From NCBI GenBank assembly GCA_963921195.1, contig CAWUER010000532.1:186001-250000 (forward strand): DNA of 64,000 bases, in the 5' to 3' direction. Of this stretch, positions 18,776-30,276 are shown piece after piece. Numbering within the stretch: the first letter of the stretch is position 1; every line of letters begins with the position of its first letter. The notes under the pieces are model-generated. The model ran no database searches. It was not told where the DNA came from and saw nothing but the letters and a program-made list of their open reading frames with translations. A program made the translations under genes and the position numbers. The stretch comes from Pegoplata infirma. Lineage: Eukaryota > Arthropoda > Insecta > Diptera > Anthomyiidae.

Positions 18776-21321
18776 TATAGAAAATTTTGTGTTATCGATT
18801 TAACGATAACTCCACAAAAATTTTCTTTAGAAATTTTTTTTATCGATATATTGAAAACTCTACAAAAATTTTATGTAGAACATTTTGAGATATCGATAAC
18901 TCCACAACAAATTTTTCTATAGAAAATTTTGTGTTATCGACAAATCGATAACTCTACAAAAATTGTCTAAAGAAAATATTGTGTTATCGATATATCGATA
19001 ACTCTACAAAAATTGTCTATAGAAAATTTTTTGTTATCGATATATCGATAACTCTGCAAAAATATTCTTAAGAACATTTTGTTATCGATATATTGAAAAC
19101 TCTACAAAAATTTTCTGTAGAAAATTTTGTGTTATCGATATATTGATAACTAGGCAACAATTTTCTATAGAAAGTTTTTTGTTATCGATAACTCTACAAT
19201 AATTTTCTGTACAAAGTTTTGTGATGTCGATATATCGATAACTCTACAATAATTACAAACTTCAAAAATTTTCTGTAGAAAAATTGTGTGTTATCGATAT
19301 ATAGATAACTCTACAACAATTTTCTACAGAAACATTTGTCTTATCGATAACTCTACAACAATTTTCTATTGAAAATGTTGTGTTATCGATAACTTCACAA
19401 ACATTTTCTGTTGTGTTATCGATGTATCGATAGGTTAGGTTAGGGTGGCGGTGTACGATTGTATCGATAACTTCAAAAACATTTTCTGTTATGTTATCGA
19501 TGTATCGATAATTTCACAAACATTTTCTATAGAAAGTTATTGTAGAGTTATCGATAAGACAAAATTTTCTGTAGAAAATAGTTGTAGAGTTATCATTATA
19601 AAATCAAAATTAACAAAATTTTCTATAGAAAATTGTTGAAGAGTTATCGATGTATCGAAATCATAAAATGTGTTATTGAAAATTGTTTTAGAGTTATCGA
19701 TATATCGATAGCTCAAAATTTTGTATAGAGTTATCAATATTTCGATAACACAGAATTTTCTTTAAAATAAAATAGTTGTTGGAGAGTTATCGATAACACA
19801 CAAAAATTTCTATAGAAAATAATTGAAGTGTTACCGATTTTTCGATAATACAAAATTTCCTGTAGAAGATTGATGAAGAGTTATAATTATATTAATACGA
19901 CAAAATTTTCTATAGAAAATTGTTGTAGAGTTATCGACACATCGGAAACTTAAAATTTCTTATAGAAAATTTTTGTAGAGTTATCGATAAAACAAAAAAT
20001 TTTTTATAGAAAGCTTTTGTTAGAAATATCAATATATCGAGAACACATAAAATTTTCTATAGAAATTTATTGTAGAGCTATCGTTATATCGATAATACAA
20101 AAATTTCTAATAAAAACTTTCCTAGAGTGGTCGATGCATCGATAACACAAATTTCTCTAATGAAAATTGTTGTAGAATTACCGAAATATCGATTATACAA
20201 AATTTTCTATAGAAAACAATTTTTATAGAAAAAAATTTTTTTTTTACAGGCAATTATTGTAGAGTTATCGATATTTATAGACAAATTTATGTTGTCGCTA
20301 CATTGATAACTCTATTAATATTTCCTACACAATTTTTTGTGTTCTCGATACATGGATGTCTCCACAATAATTTTCTATAGAAATCGATAATATATGCATC
20401 GATAACTTAACAACAATTTGCTATAAAAAATGTTGTGTTATCGATACATGGATAACTCCACTTCTGTATAAAATTTTGTGTTATCGATAAATTTACAACA
20501 GTTTTCTACACTGTTTAGTGTTATCGATAGCTTAACAACAATTCTTATAGAAAATTTTGTGTTATCGATACATCGATAACTTAACAACAGTTTTTAATAG
20601 AAAATTTTGTGTTATCGATACATGGCTAACTCCACAAACATTTTCTCTATATATTGATAACTCTAAAACAATTTTCTATAGAAAATTTTGTTTTATCGAT
20701 AACTTTACAAAAATTTTATAAGGAACATTTTGAGTGATCGATGCATCGACAACTCTCCAACAATTTTCCATACATAACTCTACAAAAATTTTCTCTTGAA
20801 AAATTTGGGTGTTATTAATACATAGATAATTCTACATTATTTTTTTAAAGAAATTTTGTGTTATCGATATTAAAAAATTTTTTATAGCAAAAAGTTTCTA
20901 TAGAAAATTTTGTGTTAACGATATATCGATAACTATAAAAATTTATAAAAAAAATATAGAAAATTTATCGATAACACAAAATTTATTGATAACACCAAAT
21001 CTTTAGAACATTTTGTGTTATCGATAACTCTAAATAAAATTTCTAAAAAAATTTTGTGTTATCGACATATCGATAACTCTACAACAATTTTTTATAGAAA
21101 TTTTGTGTTATCGATAATTCTACAATAATTTTCTAAAAAAAATTATGTGTTATCGATATATCGATAAGTCCAAACATTTTTCTATACAAAATGTTTGGTT
21201 ATCGATATATCGATGACTACACGACTTTCTAAAGAAATTCAGTGTTATCAATATTTCGATAACACTAAACAATTAACAAAAAAAAAAAAATCAAAAAGTA
21301 AATTTTAACAACAATTTTTAA

Positions 21322-21627
21322 AGGCGCGTTTACACGGGAGAGAAAACTGCTAGACAAAGACCAAAAAACGACCCTGTGTACGTGTGAATTTGACTTTTTC
21401 AATAATTTCAAATTCCTCTAAAACGTATTATTTCTTACCTTTTTTGATAATGTTACAGATTTTTGGAAGATATTGATATTATTTTTGATTTAAAGTCTGT
21501 ATTTTGTTTAATAAAAAAATTATAACGTAAACAAAATATATTTTTTTTAGTGATGATATTTAAAAATGCTAGAGTTGACAAATTGTCGATTTTTCTATCG
21601 AGATTTCTTTCTCGTGTGAACGCACCT
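21322..21627. mobile_element. Short MITE, AGGYGCGTTYACACG termini
   Basis: The left end AGGCGCGTTTACACGGGAGA and the reversed right end AGGTGCGTTCACACGAGAAA form imperfect TIRs of about 24 bp. Left flank TAA and right flank AAA suggest a 3-bp duplication with one change. It interrupts the satellite, which resumes directly after it. Similar termini occur at 36616-36842. Confidence 0.6.
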
Positions 21628-22415
21628 AAATAGAAAATTTTGTGTTATTGATACATCGATAACTCCACAACATTTTTCTAAAGAAAATTTTGTGCTATCG
21701 ATAGAAAATTTCGTGTTTTCGATACATCGATAACTGCACAACAATTTTCATTAAAAAATTTTGTGTGTTATCAACACATCTATAACTTCACAACAATTTT
21801 CTTTTAAAAATTTTGTTTGTCAGCAATACATCGCTAACTTCCCAACAAAAAAATTTGGTGTTATCGATATATCGATAACTTTGCAACAATAGAAAATTAT
21901 GTGTTGTCAAAATATCGATAACACTACCACAATTTCCTATAGAAAATTTTGTGTTGTTGAAATATCAATAACGATTTTAGACAATTTTTAGAAAATTTAT
22001 TGTTATCGATACAACGATAACTCCACAACAATTTTCTATAGAAAATTTTGTGTTTTCGATACATTGATAACTCTACAATAATTTTCTATAGAAATTTTTG
22101 TGTTTTCGATACATCGATAACTCCACAACAATTTTCTTTCGAAAAATGTGTGATAGCAATACATCGATAGCTCTACAACAGAAAATTTTGTGTTATAGAT
22201 ATGAGGAAACCTGTACAATATTCTTTAAAAAATTCTGTGAGTTATTGATATATCGATAACTACAATTTTTCTATAAAAATTTTTGTGTGTTGGCTTTTGT
22301 ACACATATCGATAACACGTAGTTTTTTTTTATATAAAATTTAAAAATTAACGACAACTCTCCAATTTTCTATGGAAAATTGTGTGTGTAATCGACAAATC
22401 GATCATTATAAAAAA

Positions 22416-22922
22416 TTTTTTTTCTCTTAAACTTTTTCGGTTTCGCTCTGGCAATTTTTTTTTTGTAATTTGAATAATTAAAAAGTTAAACTAAAAAAAA
22501 AAACTAAAACTCTTTTTACTATTCGTAAAATCATATCCGTTTGATAAAATATTTAACTTTTAAATGCAAATGAATATTACATACACAAAATTAAACCCTA
22601 TTTAACACAATCGTATACACTCTTCTTACAAATACACATACACTTACTTTCACACACCCATTCACAAACATGTCCATCCAGTCCCCACACATAACCACAC
22701 ACACATATACAGTTTTTAACTTCCGTTACTGTTTTGACCCTAATTTAAATGTTGCTCATACGCCCTGCAGTAAAAATCTCGGTGAAGAAGAGATAAAATT
22801 TATTGTAGTGGAAAATTTGTATTGTTAAATTTAGTTGAAAAAAAGGAAAACAAAGTAAATGTTTAAAGCAGTCTTTGGAATTTCTGCTATAAATTTTAAA
22901 TAACCGTATTTTTTTATACATA
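22416..22922. other. Gap: no feature recognised
   Basis: AT-rich, with CACA/TACA-rich low complexity around 22580-22710. The 74-codon minus-strand ORF at 22745-22969 crosses the boundary of the next MITE and has no recognisable content. Confidence 0.4.
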
Positions 22923-22924
22923 TA

Positions 22925-23328
22925 CCCAATAAACCAAACGATAGCGTTATGATATCGAGGCAATATCACATAATTATCACATATTATACCAAAACGATAG
23001 TATTCTCGTTGTTAATGTTCCCTTTCTTATAATATCGTTTTTCCATAAAATTATGATATCATTTTCGCTGTCGTTAATTCGAGTTATAACGATAGTAAAA
23101 TCACTATTTTTCAGAATTTATTGAAAAACTATCGTTATTACAGGCGTTGACGATATTGTTTCGTTAATAATATGTGATATCGTTTTCGCTATCGAAATTT
23201 TCAGATATGACGATAGCACAATCGCCTAAAATTCGAAAATGTTATCATTATTTTAATTTAAGGCGACACCGTAATCGGTTCAGGTGATACTATTTTCGCT
23301 ATTATTTATCGTTTTTTGGTTTATTGGG
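22925..23328. mobile_element. MITE, CCCAATAAACCAAA TIRs, TSD TA
   Basis: The left end CCCAATAAACCAAACGATAG and the reversed right end CCCAATAAACCAAAAAACGA are flanked by TA on both sides (22923-22924 and 23329-23330). The interior repeats CGATAG and TTTTCGCTATCG motifs in both directions. No transposase is present. TA duplication suggests mobilisation by a Tc1/mariner-type transposase. Confidence 0.75.
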
Positions 23329-23460
23329 TAACAAATGAAAAACGATGAATTTGCTAGAAAGAAATGTTTAACCGAAATCTCTATGAATTTTTGTCTGTTC
23401 TTTTTATAGTCAATCATTTTTATGGGGGTTTAACTATTCATTTTCATTTATCATAAATAA

Positions 23461-23486
23461 ACATACATACACACACACACACACAA
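23461..23486. repeat. (AC)n microsatellite
   Basis: ACATACATAC followed by about eight AC dinucleotides. Confidence 0.9.
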
Positions 23487-23731
23487 CGCTTCAAAGGATA
23501 TTTAACAATATTGAGATAGAAATTTTTGTTTGTGCTATTCAAACAATTTGGTACATCATTAAAATTTCAGTTATTTTTTTCCGATAATGTAAGTGTTTTT
23601 AAAGCCAAGAAAGTGATGGGAAAGTTGGAACAAAAGTACTTTTAAATAAAGAAAAGATTATGAGAGGTCAATGTTCCAGTAAGAGTAAGACAACATTTTT
23701 TGGAAGTCACTTATAAAATTGAAAGCCTTGT

Positions 23732-23930
23732 CCGGCCGACTGTGATGTGTCAAAGTGGTTTTGCGCTTTTCTATCTGATCAAATTCTAATGCCCGCCAAA
23801 ACTGTCGCTCCCCTAAGGGTAACGCATATGCAAAATATCACTCCGATCGGAGTTTATCTTCTGTCCTCACTTCGAGCCTCAAAATTTAGATTTTTGCAAA
23901 AAAGGACTTACATTTTTTTTTAAATTAAAT
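23732..23930 (+). repeat. Left arm of outer inverted repeat (pair at 28800-28990)
   Basis: CACTCCGATCGGAGTTTAT and the CAAAATTTAGATTTTTGCAAAA region appear reversed, with divergence, at 28800-28970. These are the remains of an old palindrome now separated by about 4.9 kb of later insertions. Confidence 0.6.
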
Positions 23931-24120
23931 ATGAAATTTAAATTATGTCATGAAATCTTACCGATCTAGGACGTCTTTAACCAACATTGGCTGGGGGAAA
24001 AATAACCCACACAGAATATTTGATGTTTATAGCTTAAAATTTGTGTTATAAACAAGTTTGAAATGACTTTTGAATTTTTTACCCAAACTATTATTTCGTA
24101 GTAATATAAAAAAATCGTTA

Positions 24121-24350
24121 ACCCTTCTTGGTAGAGGGTCAAGAATGACCCATTCAGTAAAATAAAAAAATATATTTTACGAAAAATTGATTAAATCAGA
24201 CCTTAAATCTTATCTATTTAAGATATCTTTAACCCATATTGGCCCGGGGTAAAAAATTTCTCCGGCAAAAAATTTTCGGCATTTTTTGATATCAACAAAA
24301 TATATATTTTTTACTGAATGGGTGATTTTTGACCCCCTACCAAGAAGGGT
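24121..24350. mobile_element. Foldback element (230 bp)
   Basis: Left arm ACCCTTCTTGGTAGAGGGTC and reversed right arm ACCCTTCTTGGTAGGGGGTC match closely over about 45 bp, each followed by a CATTCAGTAAA block. There is no clear target duplication and no ORF. Confidence 0.65.
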
Positions 24351-24938
24351 CAACATTTTTTTTATAACCTACTAGGGTTTCTAAGTTCCCGGACTTGTTC
24401 AATTCCCGGGAAAGCGTTTTAAAAAAATTGTATTCCCGGGAATTTTTTGATTAAAACAAATTCTGAGTCTTATCATATAAAAAATATTATTTTTTAAAAT
24501 ATGGTCGTATTTTTCAATTTAAAACACCCTCAGATGTCTTCTTAGAAAATTCACAAAAATCTAATGTTTGTAGAAGTTTTGGACCTTCCCAGCAAAACTT
24601 TGGTAATGGGTAGTGATTATGTAACACATTACCAGGTAATGCATATAACTTATTTGTAGCATTATTTTATGATGTCTTACCAAACATTTGTTCCACAACG
24701 TATTATTTTCAAGTGAAAAATATTGCATTACTAATAATTTGCTACGTAATGCATGATTATTGGAAAAAATTTATTTCATATTTGTTATTTCTAAACATTA
24801 AATCATGGATGACTTATATTTGGTTACATTATGTATTATTTGAAAGTTTGAAATAATGCATTATTTATAATTGGATGCATAATGCATTACAATAACATAA
24901 AAAATAATTATTTTATAAAAAAATGCATAAGTTTGAAC

Positions 24939-27900
24939 TACACCATTTTCAATTGAAATTGAGAAAATTCCAAATAAAATTGAGAACTTCTATTTAAAAT
25001 TGAGAAAATTCCATAAGAAATTGAAAATTTCCATTTGAAATTGAGAAAATTCCATAAGAAATTGAAAATTTCCATTTGAAATTGAGAAAACTCCAAATAA
25101 AATTGAGACTTTCTATTTGAAATTGAGAGAATTACAAATGAAAATGGAAAATTGAGATTTTTAATTTGAAATTGAGAAAACTTCATTTCAAATTACGACT
25201 TTCCATTTTAAATTGAGAAAATTTCGTTTGAAGTTGAGAAAATTTTATATGAAATTGAGAAAATTTTATATGAAATTGAGAAAATTTTATATGAAATTGA
25301 AAAAATTTTAAATGAAATTGAGAAAATTTCATATGAAATTGAGACTTTATATTTAAAATTGAGATATGTATCTACATATGAAAATGGGAAAAGTACAATT
25401 GAAATTGAGAAAATTTTCAATTGAAATTGAGAATGCTTCAAACGAAACTAAGACTTTCCATTTGAAATTGAGAAAATTTCAAAAGAAATTGAGATATTTT
25501 CAATTGAAATTGGGAAAATTTCAAATTAGATTGAGAAAAATTCGAATGAAATTAAGAAAATTTCAAATGAAATTTCAAATGAAATTGAAAAAATTTCAAA
25601 TACAAACTTACAGACAGTGGCGTACACAGGGGGGGGGGGGCCCGGGGCCCGGGCCCCCCCGAAATGATTTCACAAATTTCAGGATTTAGTATCAAATAAC
25701 AAGTACAATATTAAAAAACTTCTTAAAAAAAATCGAAAAACATAATCTTAAATGTTTTGAAACCGAAAATTTTTCTGTTAAAAAAACCTCAAAATCTGAA
25801 AATTTTTTCTTAGAATTTGAAACTTTTCAACTTAAGATTCTAATGCAAAAATATCTTACAACCTAAAGTTTTATGTACACAAAAAAATGGACCTAATTGT
25901 AAGTAAAATGTAGTCAAATCTTAAAATGCGACTTTGTCTTTTAGAAAAATGTCTCGTTTATTTCTTAAAAAAAAATGTTTCAGAATCTAAAACTTTCTAT
26001 AAGAAAAATGTCTGAGAATCTTAGACTTTTTCTATAGGAATAATGTCTTAAAGTGTTAGTCTTTTTCTCAGAATTTAAGACTTTTTCTATAGGAAAAATG
26101 TCTCAGAATCTGAGACTTTTTCTATAAAAAAATTCTCAGAATCTGAGGCTTTTTCTATATGAAAAATGTTTCAGAATCTGAAAACTTTCTAAAGGAATAA
26201 TGTCTCTGAATCTGAAAAATGTCTCAAAATCTGAGATTTTTTCTATAAAAAAAATTAATAGAATCTGAGGATTTTCTATATGAAAAATGTTTTAGAATCT
26301 GAGAATTTTCCTTACAATCTAGGAAAAGGTCTCAGAATCGTATACTTTTTTTTACAAAAATTTCTTAGAGTCAACGAATTTTTCTTAAGGTAAATTATCT
26401 GAAAATCTAACATTTTGTGTATAGGAAAAATGTCTCAGAGACACAAGCTGAGACTTTTTGTGTAAAAAAATGCTCAAAATCTGAGACTTTTCTATTGTAA
26501 AAATATCTTTTTCTATTAGAATAATGTCTCAGAATCTGAGTATTTTTCTCTGGGAAAAATATTTCAGAATCTGAGACAAAAAACTTCAGGAAAAATGTCT
26601 TGGAATCTGATGCTTTTTCTATATGAAAAATGTTTCAGAATCTGACAATTTCCTATAGACTGTCTCAGAATCTAAGACTTGTTCTATAGGAAAATATATA
26701 AGAATTTGAGACTTTTTCTATTGGAAAAGTGTTTAAGATTCTGAGACTTTCTCGGTAGTAAAAATGTCTCAGAATCTAAGAAATTTTCTGTAGAAAAAAT
26801 GTTTGAGAATCTGAGACATTTTCTATAGGAAAAATGTCGAAGAATCTGAGATTTTTTCTATAAGAATCTTAGACTTTCTATAGGAAAAATATCTCAGAAT
26901 TAGAAACTTTTTCTATAGGAAAAATGTCTAAGAATCTTAGACTTTTTCTATAGGAAAATTTTCTCAGAATCCGAGAGTTTTTCTTTAGGAAAAATGTATT
27001 AGAATCTAAGACTTTTTGTATAACCTTTTTTCTTATTAAAAAGGTCTTAGAATCTGAATAATTTTTCTTAAAGAAAAAGCGAAAATTTTCTCAGAATCTA
27101 AAACTTTTTTGTAGAATGTTTCAGAATCTGAGAAAATGTGCTAGACTAGAAATATCTCAGATTCTGGGAAAATATCTTAAAATCGGAGTCTTTTCTTTTG
27201 AAAAATATATTTATAGAATCATTTTCTAAAGTGACTTTTTCCCGAGAAACGTTTTCCATTGGAAATATTATTTAGAGTCTTTGACTTTTTCTATAACAAA
27301 AACTGTCTTAACTGGAAATTGTCATAGAATCTTAGACTTGTCTTTGAAAAAAAAATTCAGATTCTGATAATTTTCTTTGTAAAAATGTATCAGCATCTGA
27401 CACAATTCACTCTTTAAAAAAAGAATTTTAATTTTTTTCCCAACAGTTTTTAACTTACAAAAAAATTAAGAATCTGATTGTGTTACATTCAGTCATAGAG
27501 TAAAGAAAGGAACAGAGGTACGATTAGTGAAAACTTTGTGAAACCGAAATTGCAAACTACGATTATCTCAAGGCGAACTCTTTTAGATAATAGAATAGAT
27601 AAATTGTTTTGTTTTCTTTTCATTTTCCTTTTAAATGCATTTGCCTTTTTTTCTTTATTTCATTTTGAAATGTATTTAGGGTTTCAGTTTTTTCTTCGAT
27701 TTCCTTTTGAAAAGTATTTGGGGTTTCCCTTTTTTTAATTTCCTTTTGTAAGTATTCTGGGTTTCTACCAAGAGATAATCGGAGTTCACGTCTAGAAAAA
27801 ATTTAACAAAATAAATGCGGTTTCACCCGTGATATCTCTGATCCTTGTTTACTCAATGATTCAGTTCAAGGAAAAGATCGAGAAAAATTCTAAAACATGT

Positions 27901-28414
27901 GCTGTTATGAATATTTTTTGTAAAAAAAAATTGAAAAAAATGTTGGGCCCCCACCGAAAAAAAATCCTGGATACGCCCCTGCTTACAGATATTTTCCCAA
28001 TTTTATCTGAAATTTTCTTAATTTCATTTAAAATTTTCGTAATTTAATTTGAAATTTTTTCAATTTCATTTGAAATTTTCTCAATTTCAATTGAAAATAT
28101 CTCAAATTCATTTGAAATTTTCTCAATTTCAACTGAAAAGTGTAAGTTTCGTTTAAAGTTTTCTCAATTTCAAATGGAAATTCTCAATTTCAATTGTACT
28201 ATCCACAATTTCATATGTAAATATCTCAATTTCAAATGTAAAATCTCAATTTCATATGAAATTTTCTCAATATCATTTGAAAATTTTTCAATTTCATTAG
28301 AAATTTTCTCCATTTCATTTGAAATTTTCTTGATTTCAAATAAAAATTTTCAATTTCAATTGAAATATTCTCAATTTCAAATAGAAAATCTTAATTTCAA
28401 ATGGAAATGGTGTA
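24939..28414. mobile_element. Foldback element with GAAATTGAGAAAATTT tandem arms
   Basis: The ends TACACCATTTTCAATTGAAA and reversed TACACCATTTCCATTTGAAA are inverted. The left arm (24950-25606) is a tandem series of GAAATTGAGAAAATT-type units of 18-21 bp, and the right arm (27989-28405) is the reverse complement series. A hAT insertion splits the arms. ORFs in this series (24938-25689 and 28174-28443) are translations of the repeat. Confidence 0.7.
25615..27980. mobile_element. Non-autonomous hAT element filled with minisatellite, TSD CTTACAGA
   Basis: The termini CAGTGGCGTACACAGG (left) and reversed CAGGGGCGTATCCAGG (right) are flanked by a perfect 8-bp duplication CTTACAGA (25607-25614 and 27981-27988), diagnostic of hAT transposition. 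A G/C-rich block of about 30 bp follows the left TIR. No transposase is present. From about 25740 to 27440 the interior is a degenerate 33-36-bp minisatellite of CAGAATCTGAG plus CTTTTTCTATAGGAAAAATG, the same family as the large arrays. AT-rich DNA with a few short ORFs follows (27538-27738 and 27829-28047), none meaningful. Confidence 0.85.
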
Positions 28415-28799
28415 GAGATGGGCTAACGACAGGAATTTTCTAATGACACACACTCACTTAGGAGCATATTTTATCTACTTACACTCACTTACAATCACGT
28501 GAGTAAATTTAATACAAAATTATTTTTTCACTGCTCGTAACACCTTATATATTAGGTTCTGGTATGCTGTATTTTATACCTTACTCGTATGCTTTCCTAT
28601 AAATTTGATCAATTATTTTATACCTTAGTGGTATTCTTTGTCATAATGTGGATGCATTACTTTGAGTCTCATCCCATGTTAAAATCATCAGTGCTGCAAT
28701 GTATAAAATAAACAATCATTTACCCTTTTTTTTACCTTATTTGGTAATCTAATTTTTGCTGGGTAGTTTTTAATTAATAAAAAATTTTTTTTTATTTTT
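28415..28799. other. Gap: right tail of the CCCAGC element
   Basis: No gene. The interval holds the tail of the CCCAGC element up to 28763, with CACTCACTTA repeats near 28450-28490, then a T-rich run. Confidence 0.4.
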
Positions 28800-28990
28800 T
28801 TTTTCAAGTAATTTTTTGCAAAAATCCCAATTTTGAGGCTCAAAGTGGGGACAGAATTTAAATCCGATCGGAGTGATATTTTGCATGTGATTTACCCTTA
28901 GAGAACCGACACTTTTGGCGGTTATTAGAATTTTATCAGAGAGAAAAGCCCAAAAACGAGCCACCCTAGTAAACACTTATTTAATTAAAA
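28800..28990 (-). repeat. Right arm of outer inverted repeat (pair at 23732-23930)
   Basis: Reverse-complement relative of the left arm: CCGATCGGAGTGATATTTTG here corresponds to CAAAATATCACTCCGATCGG there. Confidence 0.6.
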
Positions 28991-29964
28991 ATTTACTCAT
29001 TTTTTTTTGGAAAACAGCTAATAAATTTTTATTAAAAGTTAACCCAATACAAATAAATTGTTTACTATTACAAAATTATTTAACCACAATTTGTTTGCAA
29101 ATTTCAAATAGCGATATCTCGAAAATAGTTCGACCAATTTTGAAAACTTTTTTTATTATTTGTGTTTAGCGAATCAAAATTAATAAGTATGATGCTACGC
29201 AAGCTTTTTTTTAAATTTAAAAAAATAAAGTCATGATCGCCCGGCGCTTTGCGGGTTTACTTAATCCGATTGACCTGAAATTGCCATCACATAGGAGAAT
29301 TAAAATTTTCCCGGACTTTCAAAATTGGAAAAGATTTTTTTTTTTGCAATACAAAAAATGTCGGTCTACTGTTCGATTTGCACCAGAAAAATATTAAGAT
29401 AAAAATTCGTAAAAAAATCCAAAAAATTTTACAATTACCGATGATACGTTAAAATTTGATATAGCAACCAGTATTCCGGGGTTACCTTCTCAGCTTTTTA
29501 GGGTCATTAAAAACTTACAATATCGCCGTAATGATGGCTTCGTTGTGTTTTTTGTCGTCATAAAAAAAAAGGATTTGTTTTGATTTTTTTTTTTTTACAC
29601 ATGAATTAATAAAAGGTACATTTTACCTTTTTGTTTTTGGTCTAGGGGTTAGAACTCTAAAATATTATCAAACCAGACACCAGTTATTTTTTGGTAGAAC
29701 ATAAGTAAGTATGTGCATTTATTCATTAGGGAGTCTCCTATTTTGCGAATATCTTTATTTTCAAAATAAAATTCATTAAAAATATGAATTTTTTGCGGAT
29801 ATTTGAAAACGTTTAGCCCACAATTTTAATACATTTGGGTTTATATTCTCGAAATTTTCTTTTAGCCTTGGCGGATTTAGAGACAAACAAGACTCCATTG
29901 TTAAGTGTAGAAAGCAAGAATTTAATTGTGAACATTTTAGTTTGGTAAATCAACAATTTAATTG
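28991..29964. other. Gap: no feature recognised
   Basis: AT-rich DNA without a supported gene. The 84-codon ORF at 28915-29169 begins inside the inverted arm and has no recognisable content. A short tandem duplication containing AATTTAATTGTGAACA (29919-29943 and the flanks of the next element) preserves the unoccupied target of the MITE at 29965. Confidence 0.4.
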
Positions 29965-30274
29965 CCCGAGTAAAAAAGTTTGTATATAATTATATATAAT
30001 TTTATAAAATTATATATAAATTATAAAAACTATATATACACCAAATTTAAAAAAAAAAAATTATAAAATAAGATAAAATTATATATAATTTTATCTACTT
30101 ATTTAAATTTATATCCACCAATTCCTGGATATAATTGTATATAATTTTATCTATTTTTATAAAATTTTTTGAAAAATTTAACCTGTATATATAATTTTAT
30201 ATAATTTATATATAATTTGATATAATTATATATAATTTTTTTTATCAAATTATATATAAACTTTTTAACTCGGT
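29965..30274. mobile_element. MITE, CCCGAGTAAAAAAG termini, TSD TG
   Basis: The left end CCCGAGTAAAAAAGTTTGTA and the reversed right end (ACCGAGTTAAAAAG) form TIRs. TG flanks both sides (29963-29964 and 30275-30276). The upstream paralogous sequence AATTTAATTGTGAACA shows the uninterrupted target and confirms the 2-bp TG duplication. The interior is almost pure TATATAATT. Confidence 0.8.
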
Positions 30275-30276
30275 TG

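Larger units (their letters stand above)
17155..22415. repeat. TATCGATA-rich satellite, ~50-bp bipartite unit
   Basis: About 75 units, each alternating a TTATCGATATATCGATAA-type palindrome with an AAATTTTCTATAGAAAATTT-type palindrome, joined by CTCTACAA and GTG linkers. The linkers show the orientation. Most units read ...AACTCTACAA..., but from about 19525 to 20285 they read TTGTAGAGTT, so a central block is inverted. Three insertions lie within (17490-18775 with a nested 17625-18541, and 21322-21627). TATCGATA is the Drosophila DRE motif bound by DREF, and CGATA clusters are bound by BEAF-32; binding here is only an inference. Short ORFs across it are by-products. Confidence 0.85.
24588..28763. 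mobile_element. CCCAGCAAAA-ended element hosting later insertions
   Basis: The left end CCCAGCAAAACTTTGGTAAT and the reversed right end CCCAGCAAAAATTAGATTAC are inverted. Flanks (TT left, TA right) do not give a clean duplication. Inside lies a palindromic element (24939-28414) that itself holds a hAT insertion. Without these, about 700 bp remain, including repeated GTAATGCAT-type motifs. Confidence 0.45.

Noticed and set aside
19432..19446. TAGGTTAGGTTAGGG, resembling insect telomere repeat
   Set aside because: Only about three units within a satellite; flies lack TTAGG telomeres, and this word is common in fly repeats.
24938..25689. Several ORFs rich in SQFQ and KLRKFQ
   Set aside because: Translation of the GAAATTGAGAAAATTT repeat arms.
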